Part shown: piece by piece, positions 19,101 to 26,866 of the stretch | How positions within the stretch are numbered: the first letter of the stretch is position 1 | Layout: each line of letters opens with the position of its first letter | Origin: Promethearchaeota archaeon | GTDB taxonomy: Archaea; Asgardarchaeota; Lokiarchaeia; Sigyniarchaeales; SOKP01 | Reading direction: 5' to 3' | NCBI GenBank assembly: GCA_016840085.1 | Contig: JAEOTA010000086.1 | Span: 1-64,000 of the forward strand | Length of the DNA: 64,000 bases | Position numbers and translations under genes: made by a program | The notes under the pieces: generated by a model | Databases searched by the model: none | Seen by the model: only the letters and a program-made list of their open reading frames with translations | What the model was told of the DNA's origin: nothing

Positions 19101-19752
19101 TAGAAATATTGACACAAGACTCACCATCAAAAAAAGTATCAAAATTTTTAGCTTTAATATAATCTAATATCCCCTCTCTATTGATTACAGGAATCTTTGT
19201 ACTACCATCTATACAGAAAGGTCTTAAATCGAAATACCGAAGCATATGAACATGAAGATCACCAAAAAGATGAGCGTGTGCTTCTTCTGAATCTAAAATT
19301 CTTAATAATGCGTATTCATCAGAGATCCTATTTGCTGCCCAATGATGAATGCTTTCAGGGTTCATATCTTGATTTGCATTTTCATCAACTCCATATTCTA
19401 AAATAGCTTCATAATCCATCAATGGCATTCCAATTCTAGTGTATATTTTACGTTCTTCTTCAAAATGTTGTTCTGATAAAATTGAGCAAACAATTTCTCT
19501 AATATGCGGACCTGATAGAAATTTAATCCCTGAAGAAATTATTCTTCTGACAACAAGTTCAGTAATCCTATCAGCAGACTTTTGGTCTAACCCAGTTTCT
19601 CTGATAAGGCTGTGTTCAATTTTAACTGGATCAAAAGGTACAACATCACCTTCAGTTCTAAAAACTTGAGGTAATAATTTTGTTAAATAATTCCGCTTTA
19701 TTTTTTCACCATCTTTTTCTTTTATAGTTTTAGGATCTGATAGCAATACCAA
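16192..19752 (-). CDS. nrdD: anaerobic ribonucleoside-triphosphate reductase (class III), intein-containing
   Basis: A 1186-residue precursor; after intein removal the host protein is 711 residues, normal for archaeal NrdD. It reduces ribonucleoside triphosphates to deoxynucleotides with a glycyl radical, under strict anaerobiosis. Residues 28-120 are an ATP-cone allosteric domain. C-extein landmarks are CQEWDPRMILEHGLPP, the NGVSAYYTNSDHF region, the zinc site CPSCRKMYRGSQFTCPQC near the end, and the glycyl-radical loop RVTGYYSEVNRYN about 25 residues from the C-terminus. The intein (residues 180-654) interrupts between FDLRPF and CQEWDP. No NrdG activase is adjacent; the radical SAM genes further on belong to other families by motif. 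The start at 19752 is the first Met of the frame. Confidence 0.95.
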   Translation of the reverse strand: MVLLSDPKTIKEKDGEKIKRNYLTKLLPQVFRTEGDVVPFDPVKIEHSLIRETGLDQKSADRITELVVRRIISSGIKFLSGPHIREIVCSILSEQHFEEERKIYTRIGMPLMDYEAILEYGVDENANQDMNPESIHHWAANRISDEYALLRILDSEEAHAHLFGDLHVHMLRYFDLRPFCIDGSTKIPVINREGILDYIKAKNFDTFFDGESCVNISNDNYYFCTPSGLKRLNNVSRRQSDPVMYKIITDKGKEIILSEDHRVMVFNNHVPEEIPVFNLEKGDRVKILDSSFQQRNLNEINLIEYLEKKCLLEDLDNIYIRNLREQLLFRKHLYSISWGDVFQKAEILDYPRSWESGNIPILQAINLIREYNLDMTNLEIGVVGSPYLLPAILPITPYLIQLVGYFVSEGHYNISEGNYYNLALTNNDPRIFEDMKLCIENSFDTFITPSEIEGKAPQLFFGGKLIYLLFRYVFGIKPRAENKSLGDIFYNLSVESLNHLLIAMFSGDGHIVYRPEKADCEITYTSKSKSLIDFLSFTLSSHDIRHTIKKEEYEYEFPPYQGEGIKYRIHIYGHRNIERLNSIMGFVQQEKQDKLERFLRHHQPVFTETNLPYEYIKEIIPESPTHPYVYDFSLEGNGTWEENTFYADNILIHNCQEWDPRMILEHGLPPVESWAHCSKSGPAGSLRVAVTHLAKWLGIIQGEFSGGQGYDYITTFLAPYAHGISDREIEQSMQCLIFETNQIFAARGGQVPFTSISCTPTIPDGLLNIPAVGVHGKIAGTYGDYKDECLKLFDALTNVYIQGDHNGKLFAFPKHEIKIKKEWLEEFEPSYLKVMEEVATMGTPYFLNMCPDWMPDEIHSQCCRKFLSGDQIISQCIVDPEKRKNASIWENYVTIGSLQSVSLNLPRYAYISNNEDDYIRILGEKMELSARILKKKWDLMERRLKTGHLPLCSGKINGNPIFKLREQNLSIGFTGLNETVKSMTGFELHERDTAYNLGKKILEYMVAKCNTMTERDGISYSLWEQPSESSSNRFAKLDLKHFPGKAIPQSNGVSAYYTNSDHFRYDADVPLSERIRKQGDFHPIVNGGVITHIWLGEQKPDIHALWELTKNICLNTNTAYFAYTTDFIYCPSCRKMYRGSQFTCPQCYSEDVKVYSRVTGYYSEVNRYNLGKRAEWEARKRENLFK
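17791..19215 (-). mobile_element. intein with LAGLIDADG homing endonuclease inside NrdD
   Basis: A 475-residue in-frame insertion, NrdD residues 180-654. It starts with Cys1 (CIDGSTKIPV, codon 19213-19215), has a block B-like region LSEDHRVMVF with the splicing His, and ends YADNILIHN directly before the +1 Cys (codon 17788-17790). The His-Asn penultimate pair and Cys+1 are those required for protein splicing. Two LAGLIDADG-type helices, LVGYFVSEGHY and LLIAMFSGDGHI, keep the acidic catalytic residues, so the endonuclease may be active. Boundaries are defined by splice-residue rules and by restoration of a normal NrdD sequence. Confidence 0.93.
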
Positions 19753-20188
19753 TGTTTAACATCTCTTTTTTCAATTTCAAATTATCTTTAACAATAAAGA
19801 ACTATAATCTGCGATTCTTAAAAGTATAAAATTTTGTCGGTGGCGTGATCTGAATTAAGAGAATTATTAATTCTTTATTATCGTTAATATTTTACCTCTT
19901 TTGATATAAAAATTTATTTATTTTTCCAATTTAAACTTAATTTATTAACTCTTTATTTGATTTTTAGTGGATGGCCAATTAAATTCACGAATTATTTAAA
20001 AACTTTTCAAAATTGTAGATAATCAAGGAAAATTTCTTCTGTAATGACATCTTTCTTATAATATTGTCGAAAAGAATGTAATATTTCAAAAATTCTTTTT
20101 ATTTAAGTTTTAATTTTTATTGATATTGAGTATATTTAAATAAAAAATAACTAGAGTATGATAAATAAGTAATAAAGTAAAATGAAAA
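19753..20188. other. divergent intergenic region upstream of nrdD and the cupin gene
   Basis: About 435 bases, AT-rich, no ORF of note. A short perfect palindrome, AGAATTATTAATTCT, lies at 19860-19874, about 110 bases upstream of nrdD; it could be a regulator site but is short and AT-only. A TATA-like element for the cupin gene is listed separately. The GGTGGCGTGATC patch near 19840-19850 is less AT-rich but unexplained. Confidence 0.4.
20131..20142 (+). promoter_or_regulatory. TATA-like box for the cupin gene
   Basis: TATATTTAAATA lies 47-58 bases upstream of the ATG at 20189. Initiation about 25 bases downstream would give a leader of about 25 bases. Motif match only. Confidence 0.4.
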
Positions 20189-20518
20189 ATGAAAAAAAAT
20201 CTTGTAAGTAAGAATTCTGTCGAACCTGTAAAAGTCTTTGAAGGAATTTATAGAAAAACCTTAGCTTACAATGGTAATATTATGCTATGCCACTTCTTCC
20301 TTGAAAAAAACGCAGAAGTGCCATTACATAATCATAAGGAACATCAGGTTGGATATGTAATTAAGGGTAGATTAAGATTTTTTACAGAAAATGGGGATTT
20401 TATAGCAAGAGAGGGAGATAGTTATATTTTTGATTCTAATGTGAAACATGGTGCATTTATATTAGAAGATTCAGAAGTAATTGATATTTTTAATCCGGTA
20501 AGAGAAGACTATAAATAA
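20189..20518 (+). CDS. cupin-domain protein
   Basis: A 109-residue single cupin. Metal-binding motif 1 is PLHNHKEHQVGYVIKGRLRF (His, His, Glu-like Gln, with G...G spacing), and motif 2 ends VKHGAFILEDSEVIDIF with the third His. The glycine-rich turn EGDSYIFDSNVKHG separates the strands. Stand-alone cupins of this size bind a metal ion and a small ligand; substrates vary and cannot be assigned here. Length is typical and both motifs are complete. The upstream ATG at 20182 is in another frame, so the start at 20189 is the best choice. Confidence 0.85.
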   Translation: MKKNLVSKNSVEPVKVFEGIYRKTLAYNGNIMLCHFFLEKNAEVPLHNHKEHQVGYVIKGRLRFFTENGDFIAREGDSYIFDSNVKHGAFILEDSEVIDIFNPVREDYK

Positions 20519-20551
20519 TTTCTTTATTAACAATAAAAATCAGAGAAAAAA

Positions 20552-20905
20552 TTACCATTGGTATGCTGCTACTGCAAAAATTGCAAACATGCAAAATAAA
20601 AATTCTCCTAATAACCAATCATGAAAATATGATTTTTTGTTAGCTCGATTATATTTTATTTTAGCAGCAACTCCAAAACTAATTGCAGAATTTGTTGCCA
20701 TGAAAATAATTATTGTAAATGTCATCGCGTTTATATTTAAATCAATAATATTTAAAATGTAATCTAGTATTACCCAACCGCCCATGAAACCTCCAAGAAC
20801 AAGTAAAAAAATCCATCCAGAAAATTGAATGATTTTTTCAAATTTTACATCTAACTCTGAAATAATAATTGACTGTTCAATACGTTTTTTCTTAACTTTT
20901 GACAT
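20552..20905 (-). CDS. small membrane protein with three predicted helices
   Basis: A 117-residue protein of unknown family. After a charged N-terminal segment (1-27), hydrophobic helices are predicted at about 29-51, 60-80 and 96-115; the basic loop KIKYNRANKKSY between the last two should face the cytoplasm. The sequence ends at the third helix. Neighbours are a cupin gene (convergent, 33 bases away) and the NAC gene upstream on the same strand after about 75 bases. Nothing in the context defines a function. Confidence 0.65.
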   Translation of the reverse strand: MSKVKKKRIEQSIIISELDVKFEKIIQFSGWIFLLVLGGFMGGWVILDYILNIIDLNINAMTFTIIIFMATNSAISFGVAAKIKYNRANKKSYFHDWLLGEFLFCMFAIFAVAAYQW

Positions 20906-20981
20906 AATTAAATGAAAATTATTATTTTTGAATATTAAAAATTGAATAATTCTTAATTTTTATTGTTTTTCAAATATATAA

Positions 20982-21470
20982 TTAAGGTTTATTTTTTAAA
21001 TATAAAATAGCTTTTGCAATATCACCGTTACATTCTTTTAATACAGATTCTGCTTCTTCTTTATCAACATTTGCTTGAGCAGCAACCAACATGATATCAT
21101 TTTCTGTTATTGTAGGTTTTATCTCAGATTCCTCCACTGGTTCTAAATCTTCAACTTGTTCTTTAGAAGCAATTGTGAAATTATCTGGAGTATATTCTTC
21201 AGCTTGTCCTATTACTTGGTATATTTCTTGACCTGCCTGTTTCATTAGAATAACTTCTGGTTGATCTAATACTAATGTTTTTTCAGTACATTCAATAATT
21301 ACTCGTGTAGCATCTACCTGATCCATATCTATTCCTTGTTGCTGCATTCTTCTACGCATCTGTCTACTTCCAAACTGAGAACCTTCCCGTTTTACAACTG
21401 ATGAAGGTCGCGTTGGTTTACTTTTTACTTTATCTTGCATTTCTTTTGGAAGTTTCACCAAATTATTCAC
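20982..21470 (-). CDS. nac: nascent polypeptide-associated complex protein (NAC alpha)
   Basis: Archaeal NAC binds nascent chains at the ribosome as a homodimer. The family pattern is clear: RQMRRRMQQQGIDMDQVDAT, then the NAC beta-barrel (VIIECTEKTLVLDQPEVILM, YQVIGQAEE), an acidic linker, and a C-terminal UBA domain (TITENDIMLVAAQANVDKEE, then ILYLKNKP). I place the start at GTG 21470; the frame is open upstream to a TTG at 21503, but that stretch does not resemble NAC. The N-terminal basic extension (about 35 residues) is longer than usual. The upstream neighbour is a PUA-domain protein. Confidence 0.9.
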   Translation of the reverse strand: MNNLVKLPKEMQDKVKSKPTRPSSVVKREGSQFGSRQMRRRMQQQGIDMDQVDATRVIIECTEKTLVLDQPEVILMKQAGQEIYQVIGQAEEYTPDNFTIASKEQVEDLEPVEESEIKPTITENDIMLVAAQANVDKEEAESVLKECNGDIAKAILYLKNKP

Positions 21471-21512
21471 TCTCAAAACGATTTTATATATACTAATAAA
21501 CAAAATATAATT

Positions 21513-22004
21513 TTAAATTTTTGATTTATAAATTCCCTTTCGAATCTTAATAGCAATTCCACTTGAAAAAGATTTAACAAAAGATACTGGCAGTTTTAAT
21601 TTCCCTATAGCTAATAACTCATTATTTTGATTAACTACTATAATTTCATCTAAAGGTCTTAAATTATCATCAATTTCAACCACATGTTTACAGAAGACGT
21701 TTCTCCCTTTTTTTATGAACTCAGAAATATCATTTAATACTATGGCTCGTAATTTTGGAGTTGGAACTTTGTCAATAATTTTTTTGGCAGAATTTAATGT
21801 TAAGGTAAAGAAACCATTAGTGGGTCTTAAAGTAAGAATCAAGTTGTTTCTATCATAAATATATCTGATCTTATTTGTATTAGGAGACCTTTCTATGTGA
21901 ATATTATTGATATCATTTATGAGTATATCTGTTATTTCTTTTCCAAATTGATAATCAGAGATTCCTTTAACCTTTCTTAAATCTAATAATTTTTCGCTTT
22001 CCAT
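21513..22004 (-). CDS. PUA-domain RNA-binding protein
   Basis: A 163-residue protein. The C-terminal half fits a PUA domain: KHVVEIDDNLRPLDEIIVVN followed by the IGKLKLPVSFVKSFSSGIAIKIRKGIY strands, where G/A-V positions and the late GxAI(K)xRKGI pattern are typical. The N-terminal part (DILINDINNIHIERSPNTNK, TLRPTNGFFTLTLNSAKKI) resembles the pre-PUA region of archaeal tRNA-modification proteins. It would bind structured RNA, probably tRNA or rRNA. Its position next to NAC and PAN suggests a translation or proteostasis operon. Confidence 0.78.
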   Translation of the reverse strand: MESEKLLDLRKVKGISDYQFGKEITDILINDINNIHIERSPNTNKIRYIYDRNNLILTLRPTNGFFTLTLNSAKKIIDKVPTPKLRAIVLNDISEFIKKGRNVFCKHVVEIDDNLRPLDEIIVVNQNNELLAIGKLKLPVSFVKSFSSGIAIKIRKGIYKSKI

Positions 22005-22063
22005 AAAATAAACTATTTTTTAATTTAAAAAACGTGAATTATAAAATTATATCTAAAAAAGGA

Positions 22064-23272
22064 TTATGAATATAGTCGAGATTCTATACATTTATCTTTA
22101 TTTTTATTCATTACTTTATTTATAGCATCATAAAAGTCTTTAGGCACAATTGCTTCTGCGTCTTTCCTAATAGCAAACATTCCAGCTTCTGTGCAAATCG
22201 CCTTTATATCCGCTCCAGTTGCTCCTTCTGTTAAACTTACTAATTTATTATAATCTATATTTTCTTCAATGCTAAGTTTTCTTGTATGAATTTTAAAAAT
22301 CGCCCTTCGTGCGTTCTCATCTGGGATTGGAAAATCTATCATACGATCAAATCTTCCAGGTCTTAATAATGCGGGATCTAATATATCAATTCTATTTGTT
22401 GCACCAATAATTTTAACATCTCCTCTTTGTTCGAAACCATCTAGTTCACTCAATAATTGCATTAATGTTCTTTGAACTTCTCTATCTCCTGAAGTCGCAA
22501 TTTTTAATCTCTGAGACCCTATTGCGTCTAATTCATCAATAAATAAAATAGTAGGGGCTTTCTCTTTCGCCATATTAAATATTTCTCTTACTAAACGAGC
22601 ACCCTCACCAATGAATTTTTGAACTAGTTCAGATCCTATAATTCTTATAAACGTAGCTTCTGTTTCATGGGCTACTGCCTTTGCCAATAGTGTTTTTCCC
22701 GTACCTGGAGGGCCAAAAAGCAAAACTCCTTTAGGGGGTTCAATTCCAATTTTCGTAAATAAGTGTGGTTTTTTTAGAGGGAGTTCTACAGTTTCTCTAA
22801 CTTCTTGCATTTGATCTTCAAGACCTCCAACATCATCATATGAAATATCTGGAATAGAATCGATTACTTCCATACCTTTAACAAAAGGATCTAATTTGGT
22901 TGGCAATACCTCCATAATTGCGAATGTTCTTTGATTTAAGGCAACTCTCATCCCTGGAGATAATTTTTCATTCTTTACTTTTCGGCTAGCATTCACCACA
23001 AAACTAGGTCCAGTTGAACTTTTTACAATCGCTCTTCCTTTATCATCTAAGAAATCTATTATCGTAGCAGAAACCAAAGGTGGTTCTCTTAATCTATCAA
23101 TCTCATTTCTTAAACTATGTAATTCTTGTTCTAGTCTTAGTCTTTCAGCATCTAATAATTGTTTTTCAGTCTCCAAGTTTCGAAGTCTTTTTTCTAGATG
23201 TCTAGTATATGTTATTAAATACTCTCCATCTTTACCTTCTTCTCTCTTCCTCTTATCCTTTGTCGTAGTCAA
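22064..23272 (-). CDS. pan: proteasome-activating nucleotidase
   Basis: A 402-residue AAA+ unfoldase that opens the archaeal 20S proteasome and feeds it substrates. Layout: coiled coil at 20-62, OB domain at about 66-125, AAA module with Walker A GPPGTGKT at 187-194, pore loop motif KFIGEG, Walker B ILFIDELDAIG and the second region of homology around GATNRIDILDPALLRPGRFD. The C-terminus ends LYS, matching the HbYX motif that docks into the 20S alpha ring. Length and every motif are intact. It lies just upstream of the PUA and NAC genes (gap 59 bases), all on the minus strand. Confidence 0.97.
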   Translation of the reverse strand: MTTTKDKRKREEGKDGEYLITYTRHLEKRLRNLETEKQLLDAERLRLEQELHSLRNEIDRLREPPLVSATIIDFLDDKGRAIVKSSTGPSFVVNASRKVKNEKLSPGMRVALNQRTFAIMEVLPTKLDPFVKGMEVIDSIPDISYDDVGGLEDQMQEVRETVELPLKKPHLFTKIGIEPPKGVLLFGPPGTGKTLLAKAVAHETEATFIRIIGSELVQKFIGEGARLVREIFNMAKEKAPTILFIDELDAIGSQRLKIATSGDREVQRTLMQLLSELDGFEQRGDVKIIGATNRIDILDPALLRPGRFDRMIDFPIPDENARRAIFKIHTRKLSIEENIDYNKLVSLTEGATGADIKAICTEAGMFAIRKDAEAIVPKDFYDAINKVMNKNKDKCIESRLYS

Positions 23273-23518
23273 AAAGATTATACCCCTTCTTTTCTTACTT
23301 ATATTTTAATTATTCAAGAAAATGTCTTAATTTAATAATAAACTTTTAATCATTTAAATTTAAGGCTAGTTGTTTACAACTACTTAAAAATCTCGTTTTT
23401 TAAAAAATTTATAGATTATAAAATATAACAATGTCTTAACCATAAATTATAAGAGTTCTTCAGTAAAATTTATACTTATAATAAGATTCTTTCAATTTAT
23501 AACATTTAAGAGAACTTT

Positions 23519-24052
23519 ATGCCAAAACCCAAATATAATGAAATAGATAAGGAATGTCCTATATGTGGTGGCATAATTTGGGGAAAAGGACAAAGGGTAT
23601 TACTAGAAGGTGCTAAAATTACTGTATGTCATAATTGTGCTCAACATGGGACAAAAATTAATAAAACAACTACAACTATTAAAGCAAAAAGTTCATATCA
23701 CCAAAAGCCTACACAAACTCCGAGAAAAAAAAACTATAAAAATAATATTGTTGAAAACTTAGAAATTGTTCAAGATTACGATAAAAAAATAAGAGATATA
23801 AGAAGTAAACTTAAACTAAATCAAGATCAGTTTGCTCAAAAAATGAATGAGAAACCTTCATTAATAAGAAGAATTGAATCTGGAAAAGTTAAACCAACAA
23901 TTAGATTAGCTAAAAAAATTGAGAAGATTTATGACGTAAAATTATTAAAGAAAATTGATGATTCCGAATCTATTACTCATGAGAATAGATTTATTAAAAA
24001 ATCTAAAGGTTCATCTTTAGGAGATATTGCTTTTATTAAAAAGAAAAAATAA
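23519..24052 (+). CDS. multiprotein bridging factor 1 homologue (aMBF1)
   Basis: A 177-residue protein with an N-terminal zinc ribbon (C13, C16, C37, C40) and a Cro/C1 helix-turn-helix at about residues 95-150 (RDIRSKLKLNQDQFAQKMNE, PSLIRRIESGKVKP, IEKIYDVKL). The combination is specific to archaeal MBF1, which associates with the ribosome and is related to the eukaryotic coactivator and collision factor. A basic linker separates the domains. The last 25 residues are lysine-rich (SLGDIAFIKKKK). ATG 23519 gives the standard N-terminus. It is divergent from PAN. Confidence 0.93.
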   Translation: MPKPKYNEIDKECPICGGIIWGKGQRVLLEGAKITVCHNCAQHGTKINKTTTTIKAKSSYHQKPTQTPRKKNYKNNIVENLEIVQDYDKKIRDIRSKLKLNQDQFAQKMNEKPSLIRRIESGKVKPTIRLAKKIEKIYDVKLLKKIDDSESITHENRFIKKSKGSSLGDIAFIKKKK

Positions 24053-24139
24053 GATTATAAAATTTTTTTGGTCTCTTCATACAAAAAGAAGTATTAATAC
24101 TTAATTATTGATGAATTATTTATTAAAAAGACTCTTTTA

Positions 24140-24742
24140 TTACTTCTCATTAATTGTTATCTTTGTTTTTTGATTTAAAGCAATTTTATTTTTTAGAAAT
24201 TCGATAATTTTATGATTATCTTGAGCTTCTAGATGATTTCCACAATCAGGGCATCTAAAATTAAGCTCAAAAGCGTCATCGAAATTATATTTAATATTTG
24301 TGTTTTGACAATTTTTACAAATAAAAAAATAATTGTTCTGTTCAAATCTTAACCTATCTCTCATTTTACTATCGACTAATTTCTTTTTCTCAAGAAGTAT
24401 TTCTTCAAGTAAGTCAAACTCATGCCACCAATAATATATAAACCATCCTGTAGATTTATCTCTTATGCGTCTGAATTGAGCTAATTTTTCAGAATATAAT
24501 TTATATAATGTTTTCCGTACTGTGTTTAACTTTAAGGTTTCACTATCTTCTGGTTCAAAATCAACTTCTGTTCCATTAATACGGTCTTTAATATTCTCGG
24601 TGATATCCTCATCAGTTATATCCTCAGATTCGGAATTTAAAAGTTCCTCTCCGACATGTATTGCAATATCACCACCAATAATGTATAGAAAAGACTGTAA
24701 GAATGGATTTAGTTCTTTAATACGATTATGCCTCATTCTCAT
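24140..24742 (-). CDS. tfe: transcription factor E (TFE alpha)
   Basis: A 200-residue homologue of TFIIE alpha. Residues 10-110 form the winged helix (NPFLQSFLYIIGGD, NTVRKTLYKLYSEKLAQFRR), and GWFIYYWWHEFDLLEEILLE is the characteristic bridging region. The zinc ribbon near residues 140-165 carries two CxxC pairs (CKNC, CPDC). TFE binds the RNA polymerase clamp and helps open the promoter. There is an acidic insert (DITDEDITENIKDR) in the winged helix, longer than in many archaea. It is convergent with MBF1 and follows the next gene on the same strand by 80 bases. Confidence 0.93.
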   Translation of the reverse strand: MRMRHNRIKELNPFLQSFLYIIGGDIAIHVGEELLNSESEDITDEDITENIKDRINGTEVDFEPEDSETLKLNTVRKTLYKLYSEKLAQFRRIRDKSTGWFIYYWWHEFDLLEEILLEKKKLVDSKMRDRLRFEQNNYFFICKNCQNTNIKYNFDDAFELNFRCPDCGNHLEAQDNHKIIEFLKNKIALNQKTKITINEK

Positions 24743-24823
24743 TTAATTCTAAATTGATATTTATAAGTTTTTATAAAAATTAAATTTTTTTAAAATAGTA
24801 ATACAAATTGTAAGTTATAGTTA

Positions 24824-25606
24824 TCACACAACAATTGAATATTGTTTTTCTATAATTTCACCATCTATATCAATAGATCTAAATAGTTTTCCCTTTCTTA
24901 TTGCTAAAATTCGCTTTAAACCCCAATCATTTACGTGTTCAGGCAAAACTAAATCAGATATTTTATAATTATTAGTAATCAGAATATTTTTCCATTTCCT
25001 ATTAAGGTTTAATTTAAAATCAGGTAAAGCTAAGTCTAAAAGTAATTTAATATTATGTTCAGAATTGTTAATAACTCCAGTACAGAATTGAATTCTCTTA
25101 CTTACATTATCTTCTTCAACTTTCTTCTTTGAAGGTTGTGGAATATTTTTCTTTGTAGTCAATTTACAAGTAGAATTTACATTGAAAGAAATTAAATAAT
25201 AACTATTTTTCCTGAATTCTTCAATACTTCTAAGTAAAGAACTTTTAGTAGTGTTACTAAAAATTATTGCCTTATAATTTATAGTTTTTCCCGTTGACTT
25301 TTTCAAATCCCAATCAAATCCGAGATCATTTATAGTACTACTTATATCACTCCCAGTTATTAAAGAACCCTTAATCTCTATTTTATCTTCGGGTATTGTG
25401 TTAGCTACGATTTCAGCTATTAGATCTTCATATTCATGAGTACTTTTAAGTGTTATACGAGTATTTGATTTTAATATCTTTAATGCAGGTCCTAGAAACT
25501 CACCTCTTGAATACCGATAAAAATGACGATGGATATTAATGTGTAGTTTAGCAGGATCCATTAAAATAGGGGTTTCAATTAATTCTATAAGAAAATGCAT
25601 TTTCAA
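24824..25606 (-). CDS. conserved archaeal protein of unknown function, possibly DUF2110
   Basis: A 260-residue protein, probably soluble. The N-terminal half (KLHINIHRHFYRYSRGEFLG, ITLKSTHEYEDLIAEIV) and the C-terminal half (NILITNNYKISDLVLPEHV, then GLKRILAIRKGK) are alpha/beta, with a basic linker at about 165-180. The position directly upstream of TFE, and the length, fit the archaeal DUF2110 group, but I cannot confirm this from sequence alone. No catalytic motif is evident. The start at 25606 is the first Met; a second Met two residues on is equally possible. Confidence 0.5.
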   Translation of the reverse strand: MKMHFLIELIETPILMDPAKLHINIHRHFYRYSRGEFLGPALKILKSNTRITLKSTHEYEDLIAEIVANTIPEDKIEIKGSLITGSDISSTINDLGFDWDLKKSTGKTINYKAIIFSNTTKSSLLRSIEEFRKNSYYLISFNVNSTCKLTTKKNIPQPSKKKVEEDNVSKRIQFCTGVINNSEHNIKLLLDLALPDFKLNLNRKWKNILITNNYKISDLVLPEHVNDWGLKRILAIRKGKLFRSIDIDGEIIEKQYSIVV

Positions 25607-25749
25607 TTCTCGCTTATTTTTCTAAGAAAATGAAATAAACAATATCAATTAATTATCAAGAGAATATAGTTTTAAATTTTATTCATTAATAAACTTAAAA
25701 AAAAATAAAACATAAGTAAAAATACTGAATATAAAAAAATCGATTAAAA

Positions 25750-25950
25750 ATGGCAATGGTTCCTTCATTATCATTATGGGTTTTAGCGTGGATTTTCCTT
25801 ATCATCGGATTAATAGCATTAGCCATCCTTATAGTATATACAAAATATGGTAGAGAGAAATCAGTTCGATTATCTATAATCAGTATCTTAATTGTGTCTA
25901 TTTTCTTAGGATTTGCTTTCCACTTCTTTTTGTTAAATTGGGGAATTTAA
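25750..25950 (+). CDS. small membrane protein with two helices
   Basis: A 66-residue protein with two predicted membrane helices (about 6-30 and 40-62) joined by a basic loop, YTKYGREKSVR, which should be cytoplasmic. Family unknown. It is divergent from the TFE-upstream gene and followed by another small membrane protein on the same strand about 380 bases later. The regular helix-loop-helix layout and basic loop support a real protein, but no homology is recognised. Confidence 0.55.
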   Translation: MAMVPSLSLWVLAWIFLIIGLIALAILIVYTKYGREKSVRLSIISILIVSIFLGFAFHFFLLNWGI

Positions 25951-26327
25951 AAAACATATAACATAATTTCTTAGAAAACCCTACTTTATCACATAAATTT
26001 CATTATTTTATTAATAATACTTTTTTCAACCCAAATCAAATACATTGGAATATTAACTTTTTTCTTTAAGTCAGCCATTTTGGATCAAAATACGAGTCTA
26101 TTGGTATAATTTAACTTGATAAAAAAGTAGAAGTTCTAGGAACACACTCCGCTCATCCGTCTTATCTCATAAGATAGTCTACTACATCATTTTGATATTA
26201 ATATAATTAAATTTTTCACATTTGTTAAATTATTAAGTTAATATTTAAAAAAGAAGAAATGTAATATTTTTAGTACAACATACCTTAAATTAATCATAAG
26301 AAAAAAATATTATTTAGGATTTAAATT
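25951..26327. other. intergenic region
   Basis: About 375 bases between two small membrane-protein genes. It includes a less AT-rich patch around 26140-26170 (AACACACTCCGCTCATCCGT) that matches no tRNA or protein frame I can support. Nothing else is seen. Confidence 0.4.
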
Positions 26328-26768
26328 ATGTTATTTCAAGATGCAGAACCTTTGATATTTATATTGTGGTTGATATTAGCGACAGTTATAGTAACATTGA
26401 TAATATATCTAGTTGTAATTCTTTTAGAGTCTAAAACGAAGGCATCAGATAAAAAATTCTTGATTCTGTTATTAGCTTTTGTTATTGTCTTACTTTTACC
26501 AGTTATACTTAACGCAGTTAATATGGTTTTAGGAGCAATTGGAGATGCATTAGCTGGAATAAGAGATGCTATTGACGGCGGTGGTGCTAATTACTTAACA
26601 AATTTAACACCAATTATTGGATTCCTTATATTATTGGTACTAGTCAAATTTTTAATCGATTTACCATGGGATAAATCAGTGTGGGTTTCATTATTGACAC
26701 TCTTCATATTGTATATCATGTATTCTTTAATACCAGAGTTGTACACGTTCTTGGGATTCGGATTTTAG
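26328..26768 (+). CDS. membrane protein with about four helices, unknown
   Basis: A 146-residue hydrophobic protein with helices predicted at about 9-32, 44-68, 92-110 and 118-142. A glycine-rich loop with alternating acidic residues (GAIGDALAGIRDAIDGGG) lies between the second and third. The overall pattern resembles small archaeal membrane proteins of unknown role; no transporter signature is evident. It is convergent with rpoB, about 100 bases from its end. Confidence 0.6.
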   Translation: MLFQDAEPLIFILWLILATVIVTLIIYLVVILLESKTKASDKKFLILLLAFVIVLLLPVILNAVNMVLGAIGDALAGIRDAIDGGGANYLTNLTPIIGFLILLVLVKFLIDLPWDKSVWVSLLTLFILYIMYSLIPELYTFLGFGF

Positions 26769-26866
26769 AAATATTAGAAAAAAATCTCAATTTTTTTATT
26801 AAATACTGAATTTTTGATATAAAATTTAACTTAGTTAAATGAAAGAAAATAGATTTTTTTAATATA

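Noticed and set aside
19439..19669. Plus-strand frame inside nrdD
   Set aside because: Overlaps the conserved ATP-cone of NrdD on the other strand; no domain of its own.
26130..26180. RNA gene in the less AT-rich spacer patch
   Set aside because: No tRNA arms or longer stem could be drawn; the only pairing is a 5-bp TATCT/AGATA stem.
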